Origin: Silicimonas sp.
GTDB taxonomy: Bacteria; Pseudomonadota; Alphaproteobacteria; Rhodobacterales; Rhodobacteraceae
NCBI GenBank assembly: GCA_013002465.1
Contig: JABDJO010000082.1
Coordinates: forward strand, 1-36,878
DNA length: 36,878 bases
Reading direction: 5' to 3'
Shown: in pieces, positions 8,206 through 15,845 of the stretch
Layout: each line of letters opens with the position of its first letter
How positions within the stretch are numbered: position 1 is the stretch's first letter
Made by a program: the position numbers and the translations under genes
Notes under the pieces: generated by a model
Databases searched by the model: none
What the model was told of the DNA's origin: nothing
Seen by the model: the letters and a program-made list of their open reading frames with translations, nothing else

Positions 8206-9543
8206 TCATTCCGCAGGCGCCGACGAAGCGTCGTCGCTTTCGACCGGGTAATGGGCGTCGAAGTCCTCTTCGATCGTCTCGGGCTGAGGCAATGGTTTTT
8301 CCATCACGCCCAGAAGCGGCAGGATCACCAGGAAGTAGGCAAACCAGTAAGCCGAAGCGATAAGAGCGAAGGTTGCATAAGGCTCCTCGGCGGGTTGCGC
8401 GCCCAGCCATGTCAGAACGACGAAGTCGATCACCAAAAGCCAGAACCACCACTTGAACAGCGGCCGGTACTTGCCCGAGCGCACGCTTGAAGTGTCAAGC
8501 CAGGGTGTAAGGGCCATCACGGCAATCGCGCCGAACATGGCCAGAACTCCGAAGAACTTTGCATCAATGATGCCGCCCGTGAAGAAACTGGCGATCTGCA
8601 CGACCCAGACTTCGCCGGTGAAGGCGCGCAGGATGGCGTAGAACGGCAGGAAATACCATTCGGGCACAATGTGCGCGGGCGTCGAAAGCGGGTTGGCCTC
8701 GATATAGTTGTCTGGGTGACCCAGATAGTTCGGCATGAAGCCCACAATGGCGAAGAAGACGGCAAGGATGACGACCAGAGCGAACACGTCCTTGATCACG
8801 TAGTAGGGCCAGAACGGCACCGTGTCCTTCTCGGCCTCTTCCTTCGAGCCACGGCGCACCTCGACCCCGGTGGGGTTGTTGTTGCCCGTTGTGTGGAAGG
8901 CCCAGATATGCACCGCGACCAGCGCGGCGATCACGAAGGGCAGAAGATAGTGCAGCGAGAAGAAACGGTTCAGCGTTGCGTTGTCCACCGCAGGCCCACC
9001 CAAAAGCCAGGTCTGGATCGGCTCGCCGATGAAGGGGATGGCCCCGAACAGGCCGGTGATCACCGTCGCACCCCAGAAGCTCATCTGACCCCAGGGAAGA
9101 ACATAGCCCATGAAGGCAGTGCCCATCATCAGAACAAAGATCAGAATACCGATGATCCAGGTGATTTCGCGCGGTTCCTTGTAGGACCCATAGTAAAGGC
9201 CCCGGAAGATATGCGCATAAACCGCCAGGAAGAACAGCGAGGCGCCGTTCATGTGGACATAGCGCAGCATGTCGCCACCGTTCACGTTGCGCATGATGTG
9301 CTCGATCGAAGCAAACGCCATGTCGACATGGGGCGTGTAATGCATGGCCAGAACGATGCCGGTGGCAATCTGCAGGACCAGGCAGAAGGTAAGAACAATG
9401 CCCCAGATCCACATCCAGTTCAGGTTCTTGGGTGTGGGGATCATCAGCGTGTCGTACATCAGCCCGACAATGGGCAGACGCCGGTGCAGCCATGTTTCGG
9501 CCCCGGTTTTCGGTTCATAGTGATCGTGGGGTATGCCAGCCAT
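8206..9543 (-). CDS. petB: Cytochrome b of the bc1 complex
   Basis: The 445-aa core membrane subunit of the bc1 complex. It holds haems bL and bH and the Qo and Qi quinone sites. Visible family marks are the haem-ligand helices (RYVHMNGA...YAHIFRG and SLHYLLPF...VHIWAFH), the [18 protein letters not shown] segment of the Qo cd1 helix, and the Qo motif [13 protein letters not shown]. The hydrophobic pattern fits eight transmembrane helices. The hydrophilic, acidic C-terminus ([15 protein letters not shown]) is a bacterial extension. It starts 12 bp after petA with a purine-rich SD (AAGGGAAG) and is followed immediately by petC. Confidence 0.96.
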   Translation of the reverse strand: MAGIPHDHYEPKTGAETWLHRRLPIVGLMYDTLMIPTPKNLNWMWIWGIVLTFCLVLQIATGIVLAMHYTPHVDMAFASIEHIMRNVNGGDMLRYVHMNGASLFFLAVYAHIFRGLYYGSYKEPREITWIIGILIFVLMMGTAFMGYVLPWGQMSFWGATVITGLFGAIPFIGEPIQTWLLGGPAVDNATLNRFFSLHYLLPFVIAALVAVHIWAFHTTGNNNPTGVEVRRGSKEEAEKDTVPFWPYYVIKDVFALVVILAVFFAIVGFMPNYLGHPDNYIEANPLSTPAHIVPEWYFLPFYAILRAFTGEVWVVQIASFFTGGIIDAKFFGVLAMFGAIAVMALTPWLDTSSVRSGKYRPLFKWWFWLLVIDFVVLTWLGAQPAEEPYATFALIASAYWFAYFLVILPLLGVMEKPLPQPETIEEDFDAHYPVESDDASSAPAE

Positions 9544-9555
9544 CTTTTTCTTCCC

Positions 9556-10125
9556 TTATCCCAGGATCAGATCATCGCCGTCGAACCGCGCAGGCGGGAC
9601 GGGAAGGTTTTCGGGGGCCGGTCCTTTGCGGATACGGCCAGCGGTATCGTAGTGCGACCCATGGCAGGGGCAAAACCAGCCGCCGAACTCGCCCGTGTTG
9701 CCCTGGGCATCGCCCAGCGGCACGCAGCCAAGGTGGGTGCAGACCCCCATCTGAACCAACCACTCGCCATTTTCGTCAAGCGCCCGGTTCGCATCGGTCG
9801 CCTCGGCGCCTTCGGCAATATTGGCGTTTCGCGCATCCGGGTCAGGCAATGCCGAGACATCGACCGCGTTCGCCTCGGCAATTTCGTCTTCGGTCCGGCG
9901 ACGAATAAACACCGGCTTGCCAAGCCACTTCACGGTTAACTGCGCGCCGGGCTCTAGCTCGGACACATCGACCCGGATCGAGGCCAGGGCCTGCACGTCC
10001 GCCGAAGGGTTCATCTGATTGGCCAGCGGCCAGACCGCAGCCCCCACGGCAACGGCGCTTGCGCCCCCGGTGGCATAGTAAAGGAAATCCCGGCGGGTCC
10101 CTTCGTGATCATCTGCGTGCGACAC
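9556..10125 (-). CDS. petA: Ubiquinol-cytochrome c reductase Rieske iron-sulfur subunit
   Basis: The 2Fe-2S subunit that takes the first electron from ubiquinol at the Qo site. The protein (189 aa) has a twin-arginine motif (TRRDFLYY) followed by a transmembrane anchor. The Rieske cluster motifs are CTHLGC (129-134) and CPCHGSHYD (from 152), and the domain ends with the [10 protein letters not shown] loop. The GTG at 10125 is taken as the start. GGAG sits six bases before it, and the resulting N-terminus (M)[15 protein letters not shown] matches Rhodobacter capsulatus PetA, which starts [16 protein letters not shown]. An ATG at 10137 would add four residues and overlap that SD. First gene of petABC. 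Confidence 0.94.
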   Translation of the reverse strand: MSHADDHEGTRRDFLYYATGGASAVAVGAAVWPLANQMNPSADVQALASIRVDVSELEPGAQLTVKWLGKPVFIRRRTEDEIAEANAVDVSALPDPDARNANIAEGAEATDANRALDENGEWLVQMGVCTHLGCVPLGDAQGNTGEFGGWFCPCHGSHYDTAGRIRKGPAPENLPVPPARFDGDDLILG

Positions 10126-10142
10126 GAGCGTCTCCATGCTTT

Positions 10143-10156
10143 TGGGCCATGGCCCA
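10143..10156. promoter_or_regulatory. 14-bp perfect palindrome upstream of petA
   Basis: TGGGCCATGGCCCA is a perfect inverted repeat lying 18-31 bp before the petA GTG. A second inverted repeat, CCGGA-GCTTG-TCCGG, lies just further upstream. Either could be an operator or a 5' UTR hairpin; no known regulator site is recognised. Confidence 0.3.
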
Positions 10157-10312
10157 CGACAAGGAACCGGAGCTTGTCCGGCCGATTTTTTCGGTTGATA
10201 GCGTTGCGACGCGCGGGCGTCCAGCGGACAATCACGCGCATCTTGCCGCAGAGGGCGAAAAAATCACGTCAGGCCGGAAATAACTGCCACGGAACGGACA
10301 AAAGCGCTCGCA

Positions 10313-10918
10313 TCACTTTCCCCGCATCAGATCGGCCAATCGCCCAAGTTCCTGCCCGATCCCGTCTTCAACATGACCCGCCGCGGAAAGCCTGACCGCG
10401 TCTTCCTTGTTCTGATTAAGCTTCCAGGTCCCGTCGACCCGCTCGATCCGCAACCGAAATGGCTGAATCGACCGCATCATCTTTTCAAGCACCCCCGGCG
10501 TCATCTTGGCCGTTGTCCAGGGCGATTTCGGTGCAAGACGCCCCTCAAAGAATGCCGACTGGCGATCCAGCATGTCTAAAAGCCTGTCGTCGGGCAGTTG
10601 CACCAACTCGCCACGCAGATGCACGGCAACATAGTTCCAGGTCGGCACTTGATCAGCGGTGCCGTACCAGTCGGGTGATACATATCCATCCGGCCCCGAA
10701 ACGGCGATCACCGCCCTGCCCCCGCCCGCACGGGCAATCGGGTTCGAGCGCAACAGATGCAGATCAGCCTCGGACCCGCTTTCGTTCAAAAGAAACGGCA
10801 CATGCGATATCCACGGCCCGCTTTCCCCGTTCAACGACAGGACACCAAAGGCTCGCTCGCGCGCAAATGCGACATGTCGCGCGGTCTCTTCACGGCGAAA
10901 TGCGGGGTTGGGGTGCAT
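10313..10918 (-). CDS. PaiB-type FMN-binding negative transcriptional regulator
   Basis: A 201-aa protein with the split-barrel flavin-binding fold of Bacillus PaiB, a family annotated as regulators of degradative enzymes and sporulation. The start MHPNPAFRRE fits the family N-terminus. The HVPFLLNE and HLLRSNPIAR segments, the YVSPDWYGTADQVPTWNYVAVH core (residue blocks typical of PaiB) and TPGVLEKMMRSI near the C-terminus support the call. Its ATG shares its A with the last base of the upstream GST stop codon (TGATG), so it is translationally coupled and is the last gene of the dapF-mtaB-GST-paiB chain. No DNA-binding motif is visible; a direct regulatory role is inherited from the family name. 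Confidence 0.85.
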   Translation of the reverse strand: MHPNPAFRREETARHVAFARERAFGVLSLNGESGPWISHVPFLLNESGSEADLHLLRSNPIARAGGGRAVIAVSGPDGYVSPDWYGTADQVPTWNYVAVHLRGELVQLPDDRLLDMLDRQSAFFEGRLAPKSPWTTAKMTPGVLEKMMRSIQPFRLRIERVDGTWKLNQNKEDAVRLSAAGHVEDGIGQELGRLADLMRGK

Positions 10919-11562
10919 CAGGCTGCCCGCCTTTCCGGAAATGCCACGGGCGCCTGACCCGGTTGCCACTGAGGGTGTTTCTTCATGATGGCACCAAACC
11001 GGTCCGAGGATTTAAAGTCTGCAAGCCAGGACGAAACGCCGGGCCAGGGTTGCGCGTTGAACCAGTCGAGGTCCACATGCGCAAACTGGCGTACAAAGGG
11101 CAGAATGGCCATATCCGCAAGCCGGGGCCGGTCACCAAAGAGAAACGCCCGATCCTTTAGACTGCGATCAAGTTGATGCAGAAAAAGACCGGCTTTGTGC
11201 TGTTCCGCGCCGATATCGACATCCACGTGGCGTGACGTGTATTTGTAACGATCCAGGGCCGACTTGAAGGGTCCATCCGCCTCTTCGATCAGATCGTAGC
11301 CATGGCCGGGCATGGCCAGCCAGTCTTCCGGGTCGTTTTGATTAAGCGCCCATAACATGAGGTCCAGGCTTTCCTCGATCACCCGCCCGTCGGCTTGCAG
11401 AACCGGCACCGTGCCTTTGGGAGATGCCTGAAGAAACTCCGCCGGTTTGTCGCGCAGAAGGATTTCGCGCAACTCGACGGTGATCCCGGCACTCTGGACG
11501 GCCAATCTGGCCCGCATGGCATAGGGGCAACGCCGGAAACTCCAAAGGATCGGGCGCGTCAT
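10918..11562 (-). CDS. Glutathione S-transferase family protein
   Basis: A 214-aa cytosolic protein with an N-terminal thioredoxin-like domain and a C-terminal helical domain. RRCPYAMRARLA at residues 10-21 carries a CPYA redox/glutathione site. KGTVPVLQADGRVIEESL is the usual cis-proline and glutathione-binding Glu-Ser stretch. DRPRLADMAILPF matches the N-capping box of GST helix 6. Substrate unknown; it may be an omega- or stringent-starvation-like GST. The start overlaps the mtaB stop by four bases (ATGA), and the stop overlaps the paiB start by one base, so the three genes are co-transcribed. Confidence 0.88.
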   Translation of the reverse strand: MTRPILWSFRRCPYAMRARLAVQSAGITVELREILLRDKPAEFLQASPKGTVPVLQADGRVIEESLDLMLWALNQNDPEDWLAMPGHGYDLIEEADGPFKSALDRYKYTSRHVDVDIGAEQHKAGLFLHQLDRSLKDRAFLFGDRPRLADMAILPFVRQFAHVDLDWFNAQPWPGVSSWLADFKSSDRFGAIMKKHPQWQPGQAPVAFPERRAA

Positions 11563-12806
11563 GCCAACAGTCGGCCGTCGGCCATTCCGCTGATCTGAAC
11601 TTCCACGATCTGACCTTCGATCTGAGGGGTCGAAAACTGAACCTCGGCGAATTGCTCGGTCCGCCCCATCGTCGGGCTTTCAGCAAGCACACGATGGCTT
11701 TGCCCGATCTGAGCGGTCAGATGCCGCGCCACGGCCTTTTCGCCTGCGCCGCGCAGGCGCGCGGCCCTGTCCTTGATCACCTGCCCGTTCACCTGCGGCA
11801 TTCGCGCCGCCGGGGTGCCCGGACGCGGGCTGTACGGGAATACATGCAGCCAGGTCAGGTGACACTCGTCGATCAGTTTCACAGAGTTTTCGAACATCTC
11901 CTCGGTCTCGGTCGGAAACCCGGCGATGATGTCAGCCCCAAACGTCATATCGGGGCGCAACCGCCGCGCCTCGTCGCAGAATGCGATGGCATCGTCGCGC
12001 AGATGGCGGCGTTTCATCCGCTTCAGGATCATGTCATCGCCCGCCTGCAAACTGAGGTGCAAATGCGGCATCAGCCGTGTTTCGTTGGCAATCGCCTCCA
12101 TCAGGGCGGGATCGGCTTCGATCGAATCGATCGAGGATATCCGCAACCGCGGCAGGTCAGGCACCAGGGTCAGAATGCGGCGCACCAGATCGCCAAGACG
12201 AGGCGTTCCCGGCAGGTCCGCACCCCAAGACGTAAGATCGACGCCCGTCAGGACCACTTCGTTGAACCCCCGATCCACCAGCCGTTTGATCTGATCGACA
12301 ATGACACCTGCGGGAACCGAGCGCGAGTTGCCGCGACCATAGGGAATGATGCAGAACGTGCAGCGATGATCGCAGCCGTTCTGAACTTGAACATAGGCCC
12401 TTTGGCGGCCAAAACCGTCGATCAGGTGGCCAGCGGTTTCGGTCACGCTCATGATATCGTCGACTTGCACCGGTTCGGTGTCGCCAATGGCGGCCCGTGA
12501 CCAGGTTTGGGGTGACATCTTTTCGGTATTGCCCAAAACCAGGTCGACCTCGTCCATGTCGGCGAAACGTTCGGGCTCGGTCTGCGCCGCACAGCCGGTG
12601 ACAATCACCCTGGATGTCGGGTTTTCCCGCGCAAGGCGCCTGATTTCCTTTTGGCTTTTCCTGACGGCTTCGGCCGTCACGGCGCAAGTATTGACGATCA
12701 CCGCATCGCCAAGCCCCGCCGCATCCGCCATCTCGCGCATGGCTTCGGATTCATAAAGATTAAGGCGACAGCCCAGGGTCGCGAAAACCGGCAGCTTGCG
12801 GTCCAT
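11559..12806 (-). CDS. mtaB: tRNA (t6A37) methylthiotransferase MtaB
   Basis: A radical-SAM methylthiotransferase that adds a methylthio group to C2 of threonylcarbamoyladenosine at tRNA position 37. The 415-aa protein has the UPF0004 domain with cluster cysteines Cys13 (LGCRLN), Cys41 (NTCAVT) and Cys72 (TGCAAQ), the radical-SAM motif CDHRCTFC (Cys145, 149, 152), GADIIAGFPTET, and a C-terminal TRAM-like stretch. The LGCRLN-YES N-terminus separates MtaB from MiaB and RimO. The ATG at 12806 has GGAGG seven bases upstream; a GTG at 12809 is also possible. The A of this ATG is the last base of the dapF stop codon. Confidence 0.93.
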   Translation of the reverse strand: MDRKLPVFATLGCRLNLYESEAMREMADAAGLGDAVIVNTCAVTAEAVRKSQKEIRRLARENPTSRVIVTGCAAQTEPERFADMDEVDLVLGNTEKMSPQTWSRAAIGDTEPVQVDDIMSVTETAGHLIDGFGRQRAYVQVQNGCDHRCTFCIIPYGRGNSRSVPAGVIVDQIKRLVDRGFNEVVLTGVDLTSWGADLPGTPRLGDLVRRILTLVPDLPRLRISSIDSIEADPALMEAIANETRLMPHLHLSLQAGDDMILKRMKRRHLRDDAIAFCDEARRLRPDMTFGADIIAGFPTETEEMFENSVKLIDECHLTWLHVFPYSPRPGTPAARMPQVNGQVIKDRAARLRGAGEKAVARHLTAQIGQSHRVLAESPTMGRTEQFAEVQFSTPQIEGQIVEVQISGMADGRLLA

Positions 12807-13630
12807 CACATCGCCTCCGGCGAAAAGACGCCATCAAAGACATGGGCCGTCGGTCCGGTCATCCAAACGCCGTCTTCGCGCCAGTCAATCGCGATCCGGC
12901 CACCGTCCAGGTCGATCTGAACCTGCTGCCCGGTCAGGCCCCGACGCGCCGCCGCCACGGCCGCCGCACAGGAGGAAGACCCCGACGCCAAAGTCACCCC
13001 GACACCGCGTTCCCAGACACGCATCCGCAAGTGGTTGTCCCCGATCAGATGTGCAAATTGCACGTTCGTCTTCTCGGGAAACAGCGGATGGCGTTCGATG
13101 GCCGCGCCCTCGCGCTCGATCTCGACAGCCTCGGCATCATTAACGAAGAACGTGCAATGGGGGTTTCCCATGGAGCACGCCACAGGGTCACCCTCGATCG
13201 GCAGATGCAGCGTGTCGACGTCCTTGCCAAGCGGGATCTGATCCCACTTCATCAATGGCTGGCCCATGTTCACCCGGGTCAGCCCGTTCCCTGCATCTTC
13301 GCAGGTCAGAATGCCCCGATCTGTCCGCAAGGAAAGGCCACTTTGCCCGGTTTCATCCATCAGATAACGCGCAATACAGCGCGTGGCGTTGCCGCAAGCG
13401 CCCGAAATCGACCCATCGGCGTTAAAAAAGGTCAAGCGCGCAGCCACGTCCGGGTCGCCTTCGATCACCGCAAGCTGGTCGAACCCAACCCCGCGCCGCC
13501 TGTCACCGACGGCACGCGCCAACGCAGCCGTCACCGGCGCCCCGCCCTGACGGCGGTCGATCACGACAAAATCGTTGCCAAGCCCGTGCATTTTCATGAA
13601 GGGCCATCCAGATGCGGAATCCATGCTCAT
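12806..13630 (-). CDS. dapF: Diaminopimelate epimerase, second catalytic Cys replaced by Ser
   Basis: Interconverts LL- and meso-diaminopimelate for lysine and peptidoglycan synthesis. The 274-aa protein has the two-domain DapF fold: KMHGLGNDFVVID at the N-terminus, the first catalytic motif GACGNATRC with Cys79, and the second domain with RVWERGVGVTLASGSSSCAA. In characterised DapF the second catalytic cysteine is the first Cys of a CGTG/CGSG motif. Here that position is Ser216 (TCG codon at 12983-12985), and a Cys follows five residues later (Cys221). All other core motifs are intact, so the protein is probably functional in some form. First gene of the dapF-mtaB-GST-paiB chain. Confidence 0.93.
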   Translation of the reverse strand: MSMDSASGWPFMKMHGLGNDFVVIDRRQGGAPVTAALARAVGDRRRGVGFDQLAVIEGDPDVAARLTFFNADGSISGACGNATRCIARYLMDETGQSGLSLRTDRGILTCEDAGNGLTRVNMGQPLMKWDQIPLGKDVDTLHLPIEGDPVACSMGNPHCTFFVNDAEAVEIEREGAAIERHPLFPEKTNVQFAHLIGDNHLRMRVWERGVGVTLASGSSSCAAAVAAARRGLTGQQVQIDLDGGRIAIDWREDGVWMTGPTAHVFDGVFSPEAM

Positions 13631-13672
13631 CCGCGCGCATATATAGGTCTGCGCGCGCCGAGAAAACCCGCC

Positions 13673-14248
13673 CTAGCCTTCGGCCCTGACAATGTTGGTG
13701 GCAAGCCGCAATTCGCGAGCCCGTTTGGCGGTGATGACCCATAGTTTGTTGTTGGGGACCTGGTAGGCCTGTTCGTTCACACGACTGAATCCCATTTCCC
13801 CCCAATACCGGCGGTCGATTTCATAGGAAATCTCTCTGTCGGTCGCGGAATGTAAGCCTAATTCGGCGATTTCCGTCATTTCCCGCTGGCGCCCGGCCAC
13901 GAAGACATCGACGCAAGCCGAGATGCAACTGACAAGGACAATGGTGTTCATACGACGCGCCTTGATTTCGCGGCCAATCTGGTGCGACGCCAAAAGACTG
14001 CCGCCGGGCGACTGCGCGATCACCAATCCCTCTACATCGGCCTGTTCGACCAAAGCCAGAAAACTGAACGAGGTTTCAGCCGTAATTTCCCCATCCAAAA
14101 CAAGAAATTGACTTCCGTCGCTGGCGGTCTCAACGAAAAGATTACCCCCAACCCCTTTGGCATCATCAGACACCAACAGCCCACCTGTGGGCGCACACCC
14201 GGTGATCAGCACGACCGACAAGGCGGCCAGGATAAAGCGTCGCAACAT
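13673..14248 (-). CDS. Lipoprotein with ClpP/crotonase-like protease fold
   Basis: A 191-aa predicted lipoprotein. The N-terminus MLRRFILAALSVVLITGC is a type II signal peptide with lipobox ITGC (lipidated Cys18). The mature part resembles the extracytoplasmic ClpP-like proteins of Rhodobacterales: an AQSPGGSLLAS segment (oxyanion region), SCISACVDVFVAG with the likely nucleophile Ser110, and LGLHSATD with the likely catalytic His133. A serine peptidase role at the envelope is inferred; no substrate is known. The chosen ATG has AGGA six bases upstream; an in-frame start at 14308 would destroy the signal peptide layout. It lies upstream of dapF after a 42-bp gap and may be co-transcribed with it. 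Confidence 0.75.
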   Translation of the reverse strand: MLRRFILAALSVVLITGCAPTGGLLVSDDAKGVGGNLFVETASDGSQFLVLDGEITAETSFSFLALVEQADVEGLVIAQSPGGSLLASHQIGREIKARRMNTIVLVSCISACVDVFVAGRQREMTEIAELGLHSATDREISYEIDRRYWGEMGFSRVNEQAYQVPNNKLWVITAKRARELRLATNIVRAEG

Positions 14249-14325
14249 GGGGGGTCCTGTCTTTGGAAGAATGCGAACACCGTGCCCGTGTGGCAACCTG
14301 ACTGTCAAGCAGGCTCGTTTTGCCC

Positions 14326-14354
14326 TTGACGGGTCTGAGAGTGCGCATTACCTC
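14326..14354 (+). promoter_or_regulatory. Candidate promoter of tRNA-Lys
   Basis: TTGACG (14326-14331) is followed after 17 bp by TACCTC (14349-14354), 12 bp before the first tRNA base. The -35 is nearly consensus and the -10 is weak. The spacing fits a stable-RNA promoter. Confidence 0.45.
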
Positions 14355-14366
14355 GGGCGCTCGAGT

Positions 14367-14442
14367 GGGCCGTTAGCTCAGTTGGTAGAGCAACTGACTT
14401 TTAATCAGTGGGTCGCAGGTTCGAATCCTGCACGGCTCACCA
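14367..14442 (+). tRNA. tRNA-Lys (anticodon UUU)
   Basis: The 76-nt sequence folds into a standard cloverleaf. Acceptor GGGCCGT pairs with ACGGCTC with one G-U; the D arm is GCTC/GAGC; the anticodon stem ACTGA/TCAGT closes the loop CTTTTAA with anticodon TTT; the T arm is GCAGG-TTCGAAT-CCTGC. The discriminator is A and CCA is encoded in the gene. Codons AAA and AAG would be read. The region just beyond its 3' end looks like decayed accessory DNA. Confidence 0.95.
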
Positions 14443-14528
14443 CTTCAAACTACTGAAATACAAAGAAATTCTCCGAACAACGGGTCGGCGATTCTCGTCG
14501 TTCTAAAAGGTTTTTCAAAGATTGCGCA

Positions 14529-14807
14529 TCAAAGTGGATTCTGATCGTCTTTCGATACGTCAACAGGCCGGATTGCACCCCAGCGGCGATTTCGACGCAT
14601 TCTGTTCATCGACTTTGGGATCGCACGGGGATTGATCGCGACGTGCGGTCCACATGCATTTCGCACACCGGTCAATGGACAGGCCCCCTCAAGCGGGACA
14701 ATGTGATCGACGTCGTGCAAAACTCCCGTCAATTCAGTCAGAGTCTCAGCTTGCAAATAGATTTCCAGTACCTGCCGCCGCTCGCATTCACTTTGCGATT
14801 TCGGCAA
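14529..14807 (-). pseudogene. HNH endonuclease remnant
   Basis: The 92-residue reading frame contains HDVDHIVPLEG followed by ACGPHVAINPRAIPKSMNR, which matches the beta-beta-alpha HNH core seen in phage and mobile-element nucleases (VDHIIPL...CGLHV..NL...N). The residues before it (ERRQVLEIYLQAETL) also fit the helix that precedes HNH in these proteins. There is no credible start: the frame opens with a TTG without SD inside the preceding cytochrome-like remnant, and the N-terminal part of a normal HNH protein is missing. An extra segment of about eight residues lies between the DH motif and the CGxHV motif. It is best read as a degraded fragment left by a mobile element. Confidence 0.55.
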
Positions 14808-15163
14808 TGTCGTTGGCGCGTTGCAATTCGCGGATGTAAGTGACGATCATCTGAACGTCTCCGCGCGTCAAACCTTCAACCGGCGGCATGTCTCCAAACG
14901 TCCTATGGTGACCGCGCACCTCGTTGGCGACGGCGCGCTGAAACGCTTCATCCCCATGGTGCGAGGGTTCGTAGATCACGTGTACCAACGGAGGAGCCAC
15001 TTCGAGTTGGCCCACCGCATTCACGCCATGGAACGACGACAGTGACAATGTCTTAAGTAGGTTCGCTTGGTGATTGTGAAACCTGTACCTTTGGCCCAAC
15101 AAAAAACCAGTAGGCAAGTGCCGTAACGCCAATGAGAATGAAGGCAACCTGTACTGCGCGCAT
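14788..15163 (-). pseudogene. Broken membrane-anchored cytochrome c gene
   Basis: An ATG at 15163 begins MRAVQVAFILIGVTALAYWF, a clear membrane anchor, and the frame continues to SQSPSEPT before a TAA (15053-15055). In another frame the C-terminal part of a small cytochrome c follows: HGVNAVG, APPLVHVIYEPSHHGDEAF, FGDMPPVEGLTRGDV and IVTYIRELQRAN, with the axial-Met motif FGDMPPV intact. The haem site is destroyed. The bases 15041-15028 read TGTCGTCGTTCCAT; one missing base in the fourth codon would restore CRRCH. The stretch between the anchor and the haem motif is also shorter than expected. A frameshift and a deletion therefore make this a pseudogene. Confidence 0.65.
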
Positions 15164-15199
15164 GCAGGATTCCTGTTGTTTTTCCCTTTTTTGCGGCTT

Positions 15200-15559
15200 T
15201 CAGTGGGTGGAAGGACAAACAGCAAATCCTGCCACTTTGGAAAGCATCCGGACGGCCATCACATCCATCATTAGATTCTCGGTCACCGAAACAAATCCTG
15301 GTGGCACGTTGTTGTTGGAACCAACGTAAGAACGTTGTGCAACGGGCAAGCGGACCTTGGCGAGATCATCGTGAACAACGAATTTGTCCCGCTTTGCGGT
15401 CATTGATCTTGACTGGCTCGAAGATCCACCGAACGGGACGACACTGACATTGGGCGCAAACAGTTTCGAGGTCCTTAGTGCTTGCCAATCAGCGCCCAAT
15501 TTGGGTTTGTGGCTCGGTGTGTTGCGTGGCGAAAGCGTTTGCGGCATGAACGCCTTCAT
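15200..15559 (-). CDS. Hypothetical protein (119 aa)
   Basis: I do not recognise this protein. The ATG at 15559 overlaps the stop of the upstream small ORF as ATGA, which suggests translational coupling. The frame ends 37 bp before the start of the broken cytochrome c gene. The product is basic in the middle (SMTAKRDKFVVHDDLAKVRL) and ends in a mildly hydrophobic Met-rich segment (NLMMDVMAVRMLSKVAGF) and a terminal CPSTH. No signal peptide or known motif is visible. A competing forward frame (15384-15674) also lacks similarity. It may itself be a remnant. Confidence 0.35.
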   Translation of the reverse strand: MKAFMPQTLSPRNTPSHKPKLGADWQALRTSKLFAPNVSVVPFGGSSSQSRSMTAKRDKFVVHDDLAKVRLPVAQRSYVGSNNNVPPGFVSVTENLMMDVMAVRMLSKVAGFAVCPSTH

Positions 15560-15723
15560 AGCCACCCATCGAACGATTTCGTGTCTGTTTCGCCGATTTC
15601 TTCGGTGCAGACCCAAAATCCACGGCCAAATTCTCTCAATCGTTCCACAAACCGGCGCTTCGCCTGTTCTTTGATCTCAGCGTAGTCTGTTTTGGTTTCG
15701 TTGTTTTCTGTGATGAAGGACAT
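15556..15723 (-). CDS. Small hypothetical protein (55 aa)
   Basis: This short ORF starts at an ATG with a good ribosome-binding site (GAGG five bases upstream). It encodes a charged, helix-forming peptide, MSFITENNETKTDYAEIK then EQAKRRFVERLREFGRGFWV, ending in DSFDGWL-like sequence. Its stop overlaps the ATG of the 119-aa ORF by four bases. No family is recognised. The SD and the coupling argue for a real gene or the intact N-terminal piece of a former longer gene. Confidence 0.4.
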   Translation of the reverse strand: MSFITENNETKTDYAEIKEQAKRRFVERLREFGRGFWVCTEEIGETDTKSFDGWL

Positions 15724-15845
15724 GGTGACCTCATTGCGTTGGTTGATGAAACAAACGTAAGCTGGCCCCAGATCCTTTGCTTTAAGGTGCCAATGTTTTT
15801 CCCTTGCTGCAGTCTTAATTTTGCTTGCGAAAGGCTTGCTGGCAG

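Noticed and set aside
8671..9939. 422-aa forward ORF across petB and petA
   Set aside because: It is the antisense shadow of high-GC petB/petA codons; its sequence is low in hydrophobic structure and has no family marks.
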